NCBI RefSeq assembly: GCF_038446525.1
Contig: NZ_CP151792.1
Location: forward strand, 1,550,001-1,614,000
DNA length: 64,000 nucleotides
DNA from: Methanolobus sp. ZRKC5
GTDB taxonomy: Archaea; Halobacteriota; Methanosarcinia; Methanosarcinales; Methanosarcinaceae
Direction: 5' to 3'
Position 1 is the first letter of the stretch; every line of letters begins with the position of its first letter. Below the pieces are notes generated by a model. The model was not told where the DNA came from and did no database searches. It saw nothing but the letters and a program-made list of their open reading frames with translations. The position numbers and the translations under genes were made by a program. Shown here piece after piece: positions 27,704-37,043 of this stretch.

Positions 27704-27753
27704 ATAATCAAAAAGCAATCCTGTATAGGGAAAATATCACAGGTGTTTGCATA

Positions 27754-28614
27754 ATGTCAGAAGAGAACTACGATTCCAGGAAGATAGATGGGAGAAGCCT
27801 GTCAAAGAAAGTGGAAGAACAGGTTAAGCAGGGAGTTGACAAGCTTAATGCAGAGAAGGGAATTATTCCCGGACTTGCAACAATACTTGTAGGCGAGGAT
27901 CCGGCATCCAAAATGTATGTGCGCCTCAAGCACAAGGCATGTGAAAGGGTCGGCATACATGCAGAGGATCACAACATGCCGCATTCTACCACCCAGGAAG
28001 AACTCATGGAACGCATCCATGAATTGAACTCAAGGGAGGACATACATGGGATTCTCCTCCAATTACCTCTTCCAAAACAGCTTGATGATAAGTCTGCAAT
28101 GCTTGCCATCGACCCTGCAAAGGATGCAGATGGATTCCATGCGTATAACATGGGCAAACTTCTGATAGGTGAGGAGGGTCTTGTACCCTGCACTCCGAAA
28201 GGTGTCATAAGAGCACTTGAAGAGTACAATGTACCAATACAGGGCAAGCATGCAGTTATTGTCGGACACAGTAACGTTGTGGGAAAACCCATGGCAGCAA
28301 TGCTTGTAAACAGGAATGCAACAGTTTCTGTATGCCATGTTTTCACAGATGACCTCAAGAAGTTCACCCTTGATGCCGATATCCTTGTTGTCGGTACAGG
28401 AGTCAAGCATCTTATCAAAGCAGATATGGTAAAAGAAGGTGCAGTGATCTTTGATGTAGGCATCACCGAAGAGAACGGCAAGGTTTACGGCGATGTTGAT
28501 TTTGATAATGTGGTGAAGAAAGCTTCACTGATAACCCCGGTTCCCGGAGGCGTTGGACCAATGACCATAGCTATCCTCATGGAACATGTGCTTACGGCAG
28601 CAATGAATGCCTGA
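27754..28614 (+). CDS. folD: Bifunctional methylene-THF dehydrogenase/methenyl-THF cyclohydrolase
   Basis: FolD oxidises methylene-tetrahydrofolate and hydrolyses the product to 10-formyl-THF, which feeds PurN. The signature [16 protein letters not shown] contains the active-site Tyr and Lys; [10 protein letters not shown] and the NADP loop [13 protein letters not shown] follow, and [10 protein letters not shown] ends the fold. The ATG at 27754 gives the normal 286 residues. The gene lies 50 bp after glyA on the same strand. Confidence 0.95.
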   Translation: MSEENYDSRKIDGRSLSKKVEEQVKQGVDKLNAEKGIIPGLATILVGEDPASKMYVRLKHKACERVGIHAEDHNMPHSTTQEELMERIHELNSREDIHGILLQLPLPKQLDDKSAMLAIDPAKDADGFHAYNMGKLLIGEEGLVPCTPKGVIRALEEYNVPIQGKHAVIVGHSNVVGKPMAAMLVNRNATVSVCHVFTDDLKKFTLDADILVVGTGVKHLIKADMVKEGAVIFDVGITEENGKVYGDVDFDNVVKKASLITPVPGGVGPMTIAILMEHVLTAAMNA

Positions 28615-28693
28615 TAAGCACTTTTATATTTTATAAACTAAATACTATTTTATCTACTTATCTAACCCTGAATTAATACTACCAGGTTGAATA

Positions 28694-29929
28694 ATGGTTG
28701 TTGATGTTGACATATGCGGCTTGAAGGTTGGCGATGAACACCCCGTGAGATTAATGGGAGTTATCAACCTGAGCAAGGAATCCTTCTACAAGGGTTCGGT
28801 TGTTAGTACTGATTCTCTTCTTGATGTTGCACAAAAAATGGTTGACAGTGGTGCGACCATATTGGACATAGGCGCCCGTTCTACATGGCCGCTTGCAAGT
28901 CCCGTTATTGGAGAGGATGAGGAATTGGACCGCATGATTCCTGCACTGGATATCCTGAAGGACAATGTAGATACTCTCATTTCCGTAGATACAGTATATG
29001 CCAGCGTTGCAGAAGAATCACTGAAACACGGTGCAGATATTATCAATGACGTATCAGGATTCACCATAAACCCGAGAATGATCGATGTCGTGGCGCAATA
29101 TGATTGTCCGGCTGTTGTTATGGCATCTGAAAAAATACCAGGAGACCCTATTGGTATGGATGCCATCATGAAATGCCTTGCAACGATAATTGACAGGGCT
29201 GCTTCCAGAGGAGTTGACACGGAGAAACTCATACTGGACCCTGCCATCGGCAAGTGGATTGCTGAAAAGGATCCGATATTTGATTTTGAGACCATCGACC
29301 AGTTCGAGAGCCTTAAGGTATTTCAGAGACCACTGCTTGCAGCCGTATCAAGGAAGTCCTGCATCGATGCTGTGCTTCACGAGCCTGCAAGTGAAAGGTT
29401 ATATGGAAGCCTTGCTGCAACTGCAATTGTGGTTCATAAAGGTGCTCACATCATAAGGACACATGACATCACTGAGACAAAGGACGTTGTTGAAGTTGCA
29501 AGTGCAATGAGAAAAAAAGAACAGACTGTGAAATCCGGTGATTTTGAAGTTGCTATTGTGGATATAGTTCACCCTGATGATGCTGAATACATTATGAAAA
29601 GTATTGGAGTAACCGGCACAGGTGCGAAGGTCATGAAGAAGAAGACCGTGAGCAAGGTGATACGTGTGAACAATATCACCACCACTGAGGCTCTGATAAT
29701 CAAGCAGGAAATACTGGCCAGAGGTGGAGATGCTGCCCTTGAGCGTAATGCCGTGTCCCATGAAACTGAAAGGACAGATGTACTAATAATAGGTACACTG
29801 TTGCAACTGGAAAAACTGGTCCACAAGCTCTCATTCCAGGCACGTAATCTGCCACTCATTGCAGAGATGATAGCAGAAACACTTGAAAATGATATGGATG
29901 TTGAGCATCGATACCTGAGGGAACTATGA
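28694..29929 (+). CDS. Dihydropteroate synthase-like protein with a C-terminal extension
   Basis: The TIM-barrel pterin-binding domain occupies residues 1-270, with GVINLSKESFY, DIGARSTWP, INDVSGF and the late SRKSCIDAVL in the positions of DHPS motifs. DHPS joins p-aminobenzoate to the pterin. A C-terminal extension of about 140 residues (from about 275), which ordinary DHPS lacks, follows. Archaeal DHPS-like proteins may act in folate or tetrahydromethanopterin synthesis. Its stop overlaps the next start (29926-29929), so it is coupled to metV. The exact substrate is inference. Confidence 0.8.
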   Translation: MVVDVDICGLKVGDEHPVRLMGVINLSKESFYKGSVVSTDSLLDVAQKMVDSGATILDIGARSTWPLASPVIGEDEELDRMIPALDILKDNVDTLISVDTVYASVAEESLKHGADIINDVSGFTINPRMIDVVAQYDCPAVVMASEKIPGDPIGMDAIMKCLATIIDRAASRGVDTEKLILDPAIGKWIAEKDPIFDFETIDQFESLKVFQRPLLAAVSRKSCIDAVLHEPASERLYGSLAATAIVVHKGAHIIRTHDITETKDVVEVASAMRKKEQTVKSGDFEVAIVDIVHPDDAEYIMKSIGVTGTGAKVMKKKTVSKVIRVNNITTTEALIIKQEILARGGDAALERNAVSHETERTDVLIIGTLLQLEKLVHKLSFQARNLPLIAEMIAETLENDMDVEHRYLREL

Positions 29930-30537
29930 TTATCTCATCTGCAAAACCCTTTGAAGAGATATTGGAACTGCTAAAGGACGAGAATGATATTTTTATCATA
30001 GGCTGCAATACCTGTGCTGCAAGACAACATGTTGGTGGCGAGCCAGAGGTCATCGAGATGCAACAACGCCTGGAAGAAGCAGGAAAGCATGTTATCGGCT
30101 GGGTACTCCCAACTGCTGCCTGCAGTGTTACATCCTATGATTCACTCATTGAAAAGAACCCTGTTATCAGGGATGCAAAAGCAATCATTGTAATGGCGTG
30201 CGGAAGCGGGGTTTCTATTGTTTCCAGAGTGACAGAAGTGCCAGTTTACTCTTCAAACAACACGGATTCCCTTGGTGGACGCTCGCAGGGAGAAGTCATC
30301 CCCGAACTATGTGCAATGTGCGGTGATTGTACGGTCTATTATTTTGGCGGAATATGTCCCAAAGCGCAATGTCCAAAACAGCTTTTGAATGGTCCCTGCG
30401 GAGGAGCTATTGATGGGAAGTGCGAAGTAGACCCCGAAAAGGATTGTGCATGGGAACTCATATACAAGAAACTTGAAAAAGCTGGCAGGCTTGACCTGCT
30501 GGAAAAGGTTTGGGATGCCGAAGAGGATATTGAATAA
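29926..30537 (+). CDS. metV: Methylenetetrahydrofolate reductase C-terminal/zinc protein MetV
   Basis: A 203-residue protein of the MTHFR_C domain family. Cysteine clusters are visible: CNTCAAR near the start, and CAMCGDC, CPKAQCPK and GPCGG in the second half. In acetogens MetV is the iron-sulfur and zinc partner of MetF and passes electrons to the flavin. It overlaps the DHPS-like gene by four bases, and metF follows after about 100 bp with an inverted repeat between them. Confidence 0.9.
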   Translation: MIISSAKPFEEILELLKDENDIFIIGCNTCAARQHVGGEPEVIEMQQRLEEAGKHVIGWVLPTAACSVTSYDSLIEKNPVIRDAKAIIVMACGSGVSIVSRVTEVPVYSSNNTDSLGGRSQGEVIPELCAMCGDCTVYYFGGICPKAQCPKQLLNGPCGGAIDGKCEVDPEKDCAWELIYKKLEKAGRLDLLEKVWDAEEDIE

Positions 30538-30540
30538 TTT

Positions 30541-30558
30541 GTATTACTGGAGTAATAC
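30541..30558. promoter_or_regulatory. Perfect 8-bp-arm dyad between metV and metF
   Basis: GTATTACT-GG-AGTAATAC has perfect arms with a 2-bp centre, too tight for a good RNA hairpin and therefore more like a DNA operator. It starts three bases after the metV stop, about 85 bp before the likely metF start. Confidence 0.45.
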
Positions 30559-30642
30559 TCTCCTGAAATTCCACATTCATTTCTAAATGTAAACCTAAAT
30601 TCCGCGATGATTTTAAAAATCAAACCTGCATATACCCCTAAG

Positions 30643-31527
30643 ATGTCCCGTACTTTCAAAGACAAACTCTTATCAAACGATTTTTTAATTACGGCAGAGG
30701 TCAGTCCCCCTAAAGGAACAGACTTAAGCGGTGCTCTTGCTGATGCACAACTTATCAGGGACTGGACTGATGCCCTCAATGTTACCGATAACCAAAAAGC
30801 AATAATGCGTATGAGCCCGCTTGCAGTGAGTAAATCACTGCTGGATGCAGGTCATGAAGTGATAATGCAGCTTACATGCAGGGACAGGAACAGGCTTGCA
30901 CTACAATCCGACCTTCTGGGAGCTTATGCGATGGGCATCAGGAATATCTGTATTATGACAGGTGACCACACTACAAAGGGCGACCACCCCCGGACAAAAC
31001 CGGTCTATGACCTGGATTCTGTTCAGCTTCTTAGCATCATTAAAAAAATGAAAGAAGGGCATGATCTTGCAGGGAACAAAATTGAGAATCCGCCGGATTT
31101 TGTAGTAGGTGCGGTTACTAACACCGATTCTTCAAAGATGGCACAGATGATGAAGCTGCGTAAAAAAACAAGAACAGGAATCGATTTTATGCAGACTCAG
31201 GCTGTTTATGATATAGCACAATTTGAAACTTTCATGGAATCCATCGGTGATATTGAGATCCCTATAATTGCCGGAGTCATTCCACTCAAATCTGCAAAGA
31301 TGGCACGTTTTATGAACCAGAATATCCCCGGTATCAATGTGCCTGCTGAGATAATAGAAAGGATCGAGCTGGCTGAAAAACCAATCGATGAAGGTATTTC
31401 CATCTGTGCAGAAACTATTACCGAACTTAGAAAACTCTGCTGTGGCACTCACATTATGCCTATTGGCAAACATGATAATACACCTAGAATACTTGAAATG
31501 GCCGGAATCAGGAAGAACGACCAATGA
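30643..31527 (+). CDS. metF: Methylenetetrahydrofolate reductase
   Basis: MetF reduces methylene-THF to methyl-THF with FAD. The protein starts with the family pattern FLITAEVSPPKGTD and continues with LNVTDNQKAIMRMS, LTCRDRNRLALQSDLLGAY and the FMQTQAVYD and AGVIPLKS motifs of the barrel. The 294-residue size is that of the archaeal and acetogen short form, which works with MetV. I prefer ATG 30643; ATG 30607 would add 12 residues without family support. The end overlaps thiC (ATGATGA). Confidence 0.93.
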   Translation: MSRTFKDKLLSNDFLITAEVSPPKGTDLSGALADAQLIRDWTDALNVTDNQKAIMRMSPLAVSKSLLDAGHEVIMQLTCRDRNRLALQSDLLGAYAMGIRNICIMTGDHTTKGDHPRTKPVYDLDSVQLLSIIKKMKEGHDLAGNKIENPPDFVVGAVTNTDSSKMAQMMKLRKKTRTGIDFMQTQAVYDIAQFETFMESIGDIEIPIIAGVIPLKSAKMARFMNQNIPGINVPAEIIERIELAEKPIDEGISICAETITELRKLCCGTHIMPIGKHDNTPRILEMAGIRKNDQ

Positions 31528-32771
31528 TGAAAACGCAAGTTGACCATGCAAAAAATGGTACCCTCACACCTGAGATGCTTGAAATTGCAACGAAAGAAGG
31601 AATTGAAAAAGGACTTATCCGGGAAAGAGTTGCTAACGGCAGCCTTGTGATAATGACACGCAAAGGATGCCCGCCTGTTGCCATTGGAAAAGGTGCCAGC
31701 ACCAAGATCAATGTGAACCTTGGTACATCTTCGGCCGCAATTGATCCGGATTCAGAAATGCAAAAGGTGAAGATCGCACAGAAATATGGTGCAGCTACCA
31801 TTACAGATCTTTCCATGGGAGGAGATATCTCAGCTATCAGGAAGATGGTGTTTGAGAACACAGAACTTCCTGTCACAACTGTTCCCATTTACCAGACGAT
31901 TGTTGAGTGTGGAATGGACAGTGTTACTTTTGATGACATCCTTACGTACCTCAAAAAACATGTTGAAGAGGGAGTCAGTTCACTACTTCTCCATTGTGTT
32001 GAAAGGGAAATGCTGGAAAAACTGAAAGGTTCCGGGAGGGTCATGGGTATGGTATCCAAAGGCGGATCCTTTACAAGCAGCTTCATGCTACTCAATGATT
32101 GCGAGAATCCTTTCATAGAACATTTTGATGAGATAATGCAGATACTCAGGAAAAATGATGTTGTACTCTCTCTGGGGAACACCATGAGAAGCGGATGCAT
32201 CCATGACCTGAAGGATAGTGCTCAGTTAATGGAGATAGAAACAAATGTCGCCCTTGCAAAAAGAGCGAATGAGATGGGCGTGCAGGTAATCATTAACGGA
32301 ATGGGAGGCCACATCCAGGCATCAGAGATACCGGCTTCTGTCAGATCATACAAGGAAAAAGCCGATTTCCCGTTATTTGTAGCAGGCCCCCTGCCAACCG
32401 ATGTCGCTGTGGGGTATGACCACATAGCAGGAGCTGTGGGTGCAAGCATGGCAAGCGGTGCAGGTGCAGATTATCTATGTTACATCACTCCTGCAGAGCA
32501 CCTCTCACTTCCAACCCCAGAGCAGGTAAAAGAAGGACTTATTACTTTTAAGATAGCAGCCCACATCGGTGACTCAATGAAATATGGTTTAAGTGACAGT
32601 GACCTCATGCTTGCCAGAAAAAGAGCCGCTTTTGACTGGAAAGGACAGGCAGAACTCGCCATTGACCCGGACAGACCTACACAGATGTGTCCGGAAGAAG
32701 GACCCTGCTCTATGTGTGGAGATTACTGCGCAATTAAAATAATGAAAAGTTATCTTTCAGGAGGGGAATAA
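31524..32771 (+). CDS. thiC: Phosphomethylpyrimidine synthase
   Basis: ThiC is a radical SAM enzyme that rearranges AIR to hydroxymethylpyrimidine phosphate for thiamine. The protein shows the family opening, the DLSMGGDI motif and a C-terminal Fe-S cluster motif CSMCGDYC. It overlaps metF by four bases and cofE by one. The C-terminal cysteine spacing (CxxCxxxC) is that seen in archaeal ThiC; many genomes have two copies and I cannot tell which is here. Confidence 0.93.
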   Translation: MMKTQVDHAKNGTLTPEMLEIATKEGIEKGLIRERVANGSLVIMTRKGCPPVAIGKGASTKINVNLGTSSAAIDPDSEMQKVKIAQKYGAATITDLSMGGDISAIRKMVFENTELPVTTVPIYQTIVECGMDSVTFDDILTYLKKHVEEGVSSLLLHCVEREMLEKLKGSGRVMGMVSKGGSFTSSFMLLNDCENPFIEHFDEIMQILRKNDVVLSLGNTMRSGCIHDLKDSAQLMEIETNVALAKRANEMGVQVIINGMGGHIQASEIPASVRSYKEKADFPLFVAGPLPTDVAVGYDHIAGAVGASMASGAGADYLCYITPAEHLSLPTPEQVKEGLITFKIAAHIGDSMKYGLSDSDLMLARKRAAFDWKGQAELAIDPDRPTQMCPEEGPCSMCGDYCAIKIMKSYLSGGE

Positions 32772-33547
32772 TGAAGGCTGATTTTCCATCATTGCAGATG
32801 TTTGGTATAAAGACCCCACTTATCAAACCAGGGGATAATATTTCAGAGATCATAATGGATTCCCTAGAGAAACAGGGAATGCAATTCCAGGACAATGACA
32901 TTCTTATCATTGCCGAATCACCACTGGCAACGGCTGAGAAACGTCTGGTTCGTCTTGCAGATGTAAATCCCGGAGAAAAAGCAAAGATACTTGCACAGGA
33001 GTACCAGCTTGACGCCCGGGAAATGGAACTCATACTTCAGGAATGTGATGAGATATTCGGTGGTGTTCCAGGAGCCGCACTTACCATCACAAAGGGAACA
33101 CTTGCACCCAACGCAGGAATAGATAGCTCGAATGCACCGGATGGGCATGTTGTTCTTCTCCCGGAAAACGCACAGCAGAGTGCAGGCAAGATTCGCAGGG
33201 AGATTAGAGAACGCTGCAGGTGTAAGATCGGAGTTATCGTTGGCGATAGCCGCACGCAACCTATGAGGCTTGGATGTGTTGGTATTGCTCTTGGAACATC
33301 AGGCATGGTTCCTGTTGAGGATGCCAGAGGTACACTTGACCTTTTTGGAAAAGAAATGACGATTACCCGCAAAGCAGTAGCTGACAACCTTGTATCTGCT
33401 GCCCAGTTACTAATGGGAGAAGCAGGAGAAAGCGTACCTGCAGTACTTGTAAGAGGTGCAGCTGTCCAGATAGTTGAAGATGACATTGAAATGCCTTTAT
33501 TCACAAGTGATGAATGCATGTATTATAGCAATATAAGAAAAGCATAA
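32771..33547 (+). CDS. cofE: Coenzyme F420-0:L-glutamate ligase
   Basis: CofE adds the gamma-linked glutamates to F420-0 with GTP. The N-terminal FGIKTPLIKPGDNI, the central VIVGDSRTQPMRLGCVGIALG and the C-terminal ADNLVSAAQLLMGEAGESVP are family motifs. F420 is the redox coenzyme of methanogens, which supports the lineage. The start overlaps the thiC stop by one base (TAATG). Confidence 0.95.
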   Translation: MKADFPSLQMFGIKTPLIKPGDNISEIIMDSLEKQGMQFQDNDILIIAESPLATAEKRLVRLADVNPGEKAKILAQEYQLDAREMELILQECDEIFGGVPGAALTITKGTLAPNAGIDSSNAPDGHVVLLPENAQQSAGKIRREIRERCRCKIGVIVGDSRTQPMRLGCVGIALGTSGMVPVEDARGTLDLFGKEMTITRKAVADNLVSAAQLLMGEAGESVPAVLVRGAAVQIVEDDIEMPLFTSDECMYYSNIRKA

Positions 33548-33997
33548 ACACTTCTGTACTATTTTTTAAGCTTTAACATAACTATAGAAATCCATAGAAA
33601 AAGTACAACTCATTAAAACTATATAGCACGGCCGATAAAAAAATAGCAAACTTAACTACATATTCTATTGGTACAAAATACAAATGTTCAGAACCAAAAA
33701 TCCTGGCACAAAAGAAATAAGTAAATTATCCGTTCAGGGATAACTTTTTCTTTTTTGTTTAAATTAGAGTAATTATCTTTTATCAAAAATAATCAAAAGG
33801 AAAAGATAATTTACATATATCTTGCTTGCCTATTATATAATAATAGAATAAAAGGTACAATTAGGGTTTATTTTTAAAAAATAAAATATAATAGGCCTTA
33901 TTTGGCCAAAAATGAAACGATACATTAATATATGGTTGTCCTGTCAAAACTAAAGGTGAATAATTAAATTAATCTTCTTTCAAATTGAGGTATTACA
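33548..33997. promoter_or_regulatory. Long AT-rich intergenic and promoter region before the betaine transporter
   Basis: About 450 bp with no convincing ORF. Several TATA-like boxes face the transporter genes (ACATATAT near 33823, TTATATAATAATAG near 33832, TTAATATATGG near 33926). An inverted pair TAGGCC-TTATTT-GGCCAA lies near 33890. It is likely to hold osmotic control of the opuA genes, which is inference. Confidence 0.4.
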
Positions 33998-35206
33998 ATT
34001 CATAGACCAAAAAAAATAGAAGTTCGAAACCTTGTTAAGATATTTGGTAAAAACCCTCATAAAGCAGTCTCTTTAATAGAAAAGGGAATCTCAAAACAGG
34101 AAATTTTTGAGAGGACTAAACAAACAGTCGGTCTTTATAAAGTAAGTTTTGATGTTTACGAAGGTGAAACTTTTGTACTTATGGGACTATCGGGTTCAGG
34201 TAAATCAACGCTTTTACGCTGTCTGAACCGTCTTATTGATCCAAGTGACGGACATATCCTCATTGATGGTGATGATATTGCCACAATGAATGACAAAGAG
34301 CTAAGGGAAGCCAGAAGAAAGAAAATGAGCATGGTTTTCCAGGGCTTTGCTCTTCTGCCCCATAGAACTGTTATTGATAACGTAGCTTTCGGGCTTGAGA
34401 TACAAGGTATGCAGAAAGATGAGAGATATGTCAAAGCAGAAGAAGCTATTTCCAAAGTTGGTCTTAAGGGCTATGAATCAAGCAAAACATCACAGTTGAG
34501 CGGAGGGATGCAGCAAAGAGTGGGACTTGCACGGGCTCTTGCAACTGATCCCGACGTGCTGTTGATGGATGAAGCCTTCAGTGCACTTGACCCGCTAATA
34601 AGATCTGAGATGCAGGATGAATTGATCGCACTTCAGGACAAACTCAAAAAAACTATTGTTTTTGTATCACACGACCTGGATGAAGCCCTGAAACTGGGGG
34701 ACCGTATTGCAATTATGAAAGATGGAGTTATCGCCCAGATAGGAACTGCAGAGGAAATACTCACAAACCCGGCAGATGACTATGTATCAGAATTCGTTGC
34801 CGGTGTGGATAGGACAAAAATTCTCACAGCAGAGAATATCATGAAACGACCGGAACCTGTGGTATCTATTAATTCCGGACTCAAAGTTGCACTGCAACTG
34901 ATGAAAAAACATGGAATATCATCTATATTTGTGGTTGATCCTGAAAAGAAGATTAAAGGAATACTTCTCATTGATGATGCTGTCCAGGCTGTCAAGGACA
35001 AGAGAACATTGCATGATGTGTTGATAACAGACGTGCAAATCGTTGCACCCGACCTGCCCATCAAAGATATAATCCCGATGATGACAGACAGAAATTTTCC
35101 GCTGGCAGTTGTAAATGATAATCAGAAGATAATAGGTGTTATTGTCAGAGGTAGCATCCTTGGTGCTCTGGCCATAAAGGAGGATGATTCGAATGGTCTT
35201 ACCTGA
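33998..35206 (+). CDS. opuAA: Glycine betaine/proline ABC transporter ATPase, with a non-canonical start
   Basis: OpuA/ProV-type ATPase. The N-terminal region KIEVRNLVKIFGKNP and KQTVGLYKVSFDV is family-typical. Walker A is GLSGSGKST, the signature is LSGGMQQR, Walker B is LLMDEAFSALDP, and two CBS domains end the protein (from about residue 290), as in osmoregulated OpuA. The frame upstream of the first ATG (34181) must be translated because Walker A lies only three residues past it. Between the in-frame TGA at 33986 and 34181 there is no ATG, GTG or TTG. The ATT at 33998, six bases after GAGGT, is the best start. The end overlaps opuAB. Confidence 0.9.
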   Translation: MHRPKKIEVRNLVKIFGKNPHKAVSLIEKGISKQEIFERTKQTVGLYKVSFDVYEGETFVLMGLSGSGKSTLLRCLNRLIDPSDGHILIDGDDIATMNDKELREARRKKMSMVFQGFALLPHRTVIDNVAFGLEIQGMQKDERYVKAEEAISKVGLKGYESSKTSQLSGGMQQRVGLARALATDPDVLLMDEAFSALDPLIRSEMQDELIALQDKLKKTIVFVSHDLDEALKLGDRIAIMKDGVIAQIGTAEEILTNPADDYVSEFVAGVDRTKILTAENIMKRPEPVVSINSGLKVALQLMKKHGISSIFVVDPEKKIKGILLIDDAVQAVKDKRTLHDVLITDVQIVAPDLPIKDIIPMMTDRNFPLAVVNDNQKIIGVIVRGSILGALAIKEDDSNGLT

Positions 35207-36026
35207 ACTTCCAATAGGGGAAACTGTTGAATCAAGTGTTTACTGGCTGAATGATAATTTCGGTTTTTTGATGGATATCTTCAGTGAATTCATAGATATT
35301 CTCATATCCGGATTCAAGGATATACTATTATTCTTACCACCTATTGCATTCATTCTTATCGTTACTATCTTTGTTTATTTTGTTTCCAAAAAGAACCTTA
35401 GACTTGCAATCGGAACCGCGATCGGGTTTTTGCTCATAGAGAATATGGACCTGTGGAAACTTTCCATGGAAACCATAGCCCTTGTGTTATCATCTGCCCT
35501 TGTGGCTCTGTTGGTAGGTATTCCAACCGGCATTCTGAGTGCAAAGAATGAAACTGCGTACCATATAGTTAAACCAATACTTGACTTCATGCAGACAATG
35601 CCTTCTTTTGTGTATCTTATTCCTGCAGTGATATTTTTCGGATTGGGTAATGTTCCCGGCCTTGTTGCAACAATAGTGTTTGCAATGCCACCGGCTATCC
35701 GCCTTACCAACCTCGGCATCCGACAGGTTCCTGTTGAATTGAACGAGGTTGCAAATGCGTTTGGAACAACACCGATGCAAAAACTGTTCAAAGTGGAGTT
35801 GCCTGTTGCACTCCCGACAATCATGGCTGGTGTAAACCAGTGTATTATGCTCTCGCTTTCTATGGTTGTTATTGCAGCTATGATCGGTGCACGAGGACTT
35901 GGATATCAGGTACTTGTAGGCATCCAGAGAGTAGATATCGGCCAAGGATTTGAAGCTGGTCTTGCAATTGTGATAATTGCAATTGTACTTGACAGACTGA
36001 CACAAGGCCTTACACCTAAGAAATAA
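35193..36026 (+). CDS. opuAB: Glycine betaine ABC transporter permease
   Basis: A membrane protein of about 277 residues with six or seven helices and the BPD_transp_1 EAA loop (EVANAFGTTPMQKLFKVELP). It starts PELPIGETVESSVYWL, as in ProW/OpuAB. The ATG at 35193 lies nine bases after AAGGAGG; the ATG at 35184 is too close to it. It overlaps opuAA by 14 bases, so the two are coupled. Confidence 0.93.
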   Translation: MVLPELPIGETVESSVYWLNDNFGFLMDIFSEFIDILISGFKDILLFLPPIAFILIVTIFVYFVSKKNLRLAIGTAIGFLLIENMDLWKLSMETIALVLSSALVALLVGIPTGILSAKNETAYHIVKPILDFMQTMPSFVYLIPAVIFFGLGNVPGLVATIVFAMPPAIRLTNLGIRQVPVELNEVANAFGTTPMQKLFKVELPVALPTIMAGVNQCIMLSLSMVVIAAMIGARGLGYQVLVGIQRVDIGQGFEAGLAIVIIAIVLDRLTQGLTPKK

Positions 36027-36042
36027 CATAAATTAATATTTA

Positions 36043-36057
36043 CAGACCTTCGTGGTC
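36043..36057 (+). terminator. Small hairpin between opuAB and opuAC
   Basis: AGACC-TTCGT-GGTCT sits 17 bp after opuAB, followed by an A/T run containing ATATATATAAAG. It may attenuate readthrough or separate two promoters; the TATA-like run before opuAC could be a second promoter for the binding protein. Confidence 0.4.
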
Positions 36058-36089
36058 TATTTATAATATATATAAAGTGTTGTGATAAA

Positions 36090-36974
36090 GTGAAAAGCAA
36101 ATTAAAAGTTATTTCAGTACTCATAATGCTTGCCATGCTTGTAATGGTAAGTGGATGTGCGGACCAGGATACAACCGGAGATGCCGGTGAAGAAGCTACT
36201 ACAAAGGAAGCAACTATCGGATACGTTCTCTGGGATGGCGAAATAGCCAGTACCAATGTCATGAAACTTGTCCTTGAAGAGGCAGGCTATGATGTAGAGA
36301 TTATCGCTGTGGATGCAGGTGCACTCTACCAGGGACTTGCAGACAGCCAGTTCGATTTTACAACATCTGCATGGCTTCCCCAGACCCAGAAGAACTACTG
36401 GGAAACATACGGAGAAGACATTGATAGTGTCGCAGTGAACCTTGAAGACTGCCGCATAGGACTTGTTGTTCCATCATATGTTACCATTGATTCAATTGAA
36501 GAGCTCAATGCAAACAAGGAACAGTTCGATGGAGAGATCATAGGTATCGATCCCGGAGCAGGAATCATGTCAACAACAGAAACTGCAATCGAGGAATACG
36601 GACTTGATTACGAGCTTATTGCAAGCAGCAGTGCAGGCATGGCAGCTGACCTTAAGAGTTCAATAGATGATGAAGAATGGACTGTTGTCACATTATGGTC
36701 ACCACACTGGACATTCAACAGCTTTGACGTGAAATACCTTGAAGATCCAAATGGAATTTTTGGTGAAGCAGACCATGTTGAAACCCTTGCAAGAGTAGGT
36801 CTCTCAGAAGATGACCCTGAACTCTATGAGATCATTGGAAGGTTCCAGTGGACCCATGACGATATCCAGTCTGTTATGTCAGACCTTGTAGGCGGTATGT
36901 CAGAAGAAGAAGCTGCTCAGAAATGGGTAGATGCAAATCCTGAAAAAGTAAGTGAATGGATTGCAGCAGAATAA
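36090..36974 (+). CDS. opuAC: Glycine betaine-binding lipoprotein (ProX/OpuAC type), first copy
   Basis: A 294-residue periplasmic-type binding protein with a lipobox (MVMVSGC). Aromatic residues fit the betaine box: GYVLWDGE near the start, SAWLPQTQKNYWE in the middle and TLWSPHWTF near the end. It starts at GTG 36090 with a GTGAT ribosome site, and is followed by a strong hairpin terminator at 36969-36991. It belongs with opuAA and opuAB. Confidence 0.92.
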   Translation: MKSKLKVISVLIMLAMLVMVSGCADQDTTGDAGEEATTKEATIGYVLWDGEIASTNVMKLVLEEAGYDVEIIAVDAGALYQGLADSQFDFTTSAWLPQTQKNYWETYGEDIDSVAVNLEDCRIGLVVPSYVTIDSIEELNANKEQFDGEIIGIDPGAGIMSTTETAIEEYGLDYELIASSSAGMAADLKSSIDDEEWTVVTLWSPHWTFNSFDVKYLEDPNGIFGEADHVETLARVGLSEDDPELYEIIGRFQWTHDDIQSVMSDLVGGMSEEEAAQKWVDANPEKVSEWIAAE

Positions 36975-36991
36975 GGGGTTTACTCTTATTC
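36969..36991 (+). terminator. Hairpin terminator after the first opuAC
   Basis: GAATAAG and CTTATTC form a stem over the stop codon, followed by a run of T. It separates the two binding-protein genes, so the downstream one may be expressed at a lower level or from its own promoter. Confidence 0.6.
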
Positions 36992-37043
36992 TTTTTTTTA
37001 TTTATCCAACTATATTAATTTATAAACAAAAAGGAGTGATAGC

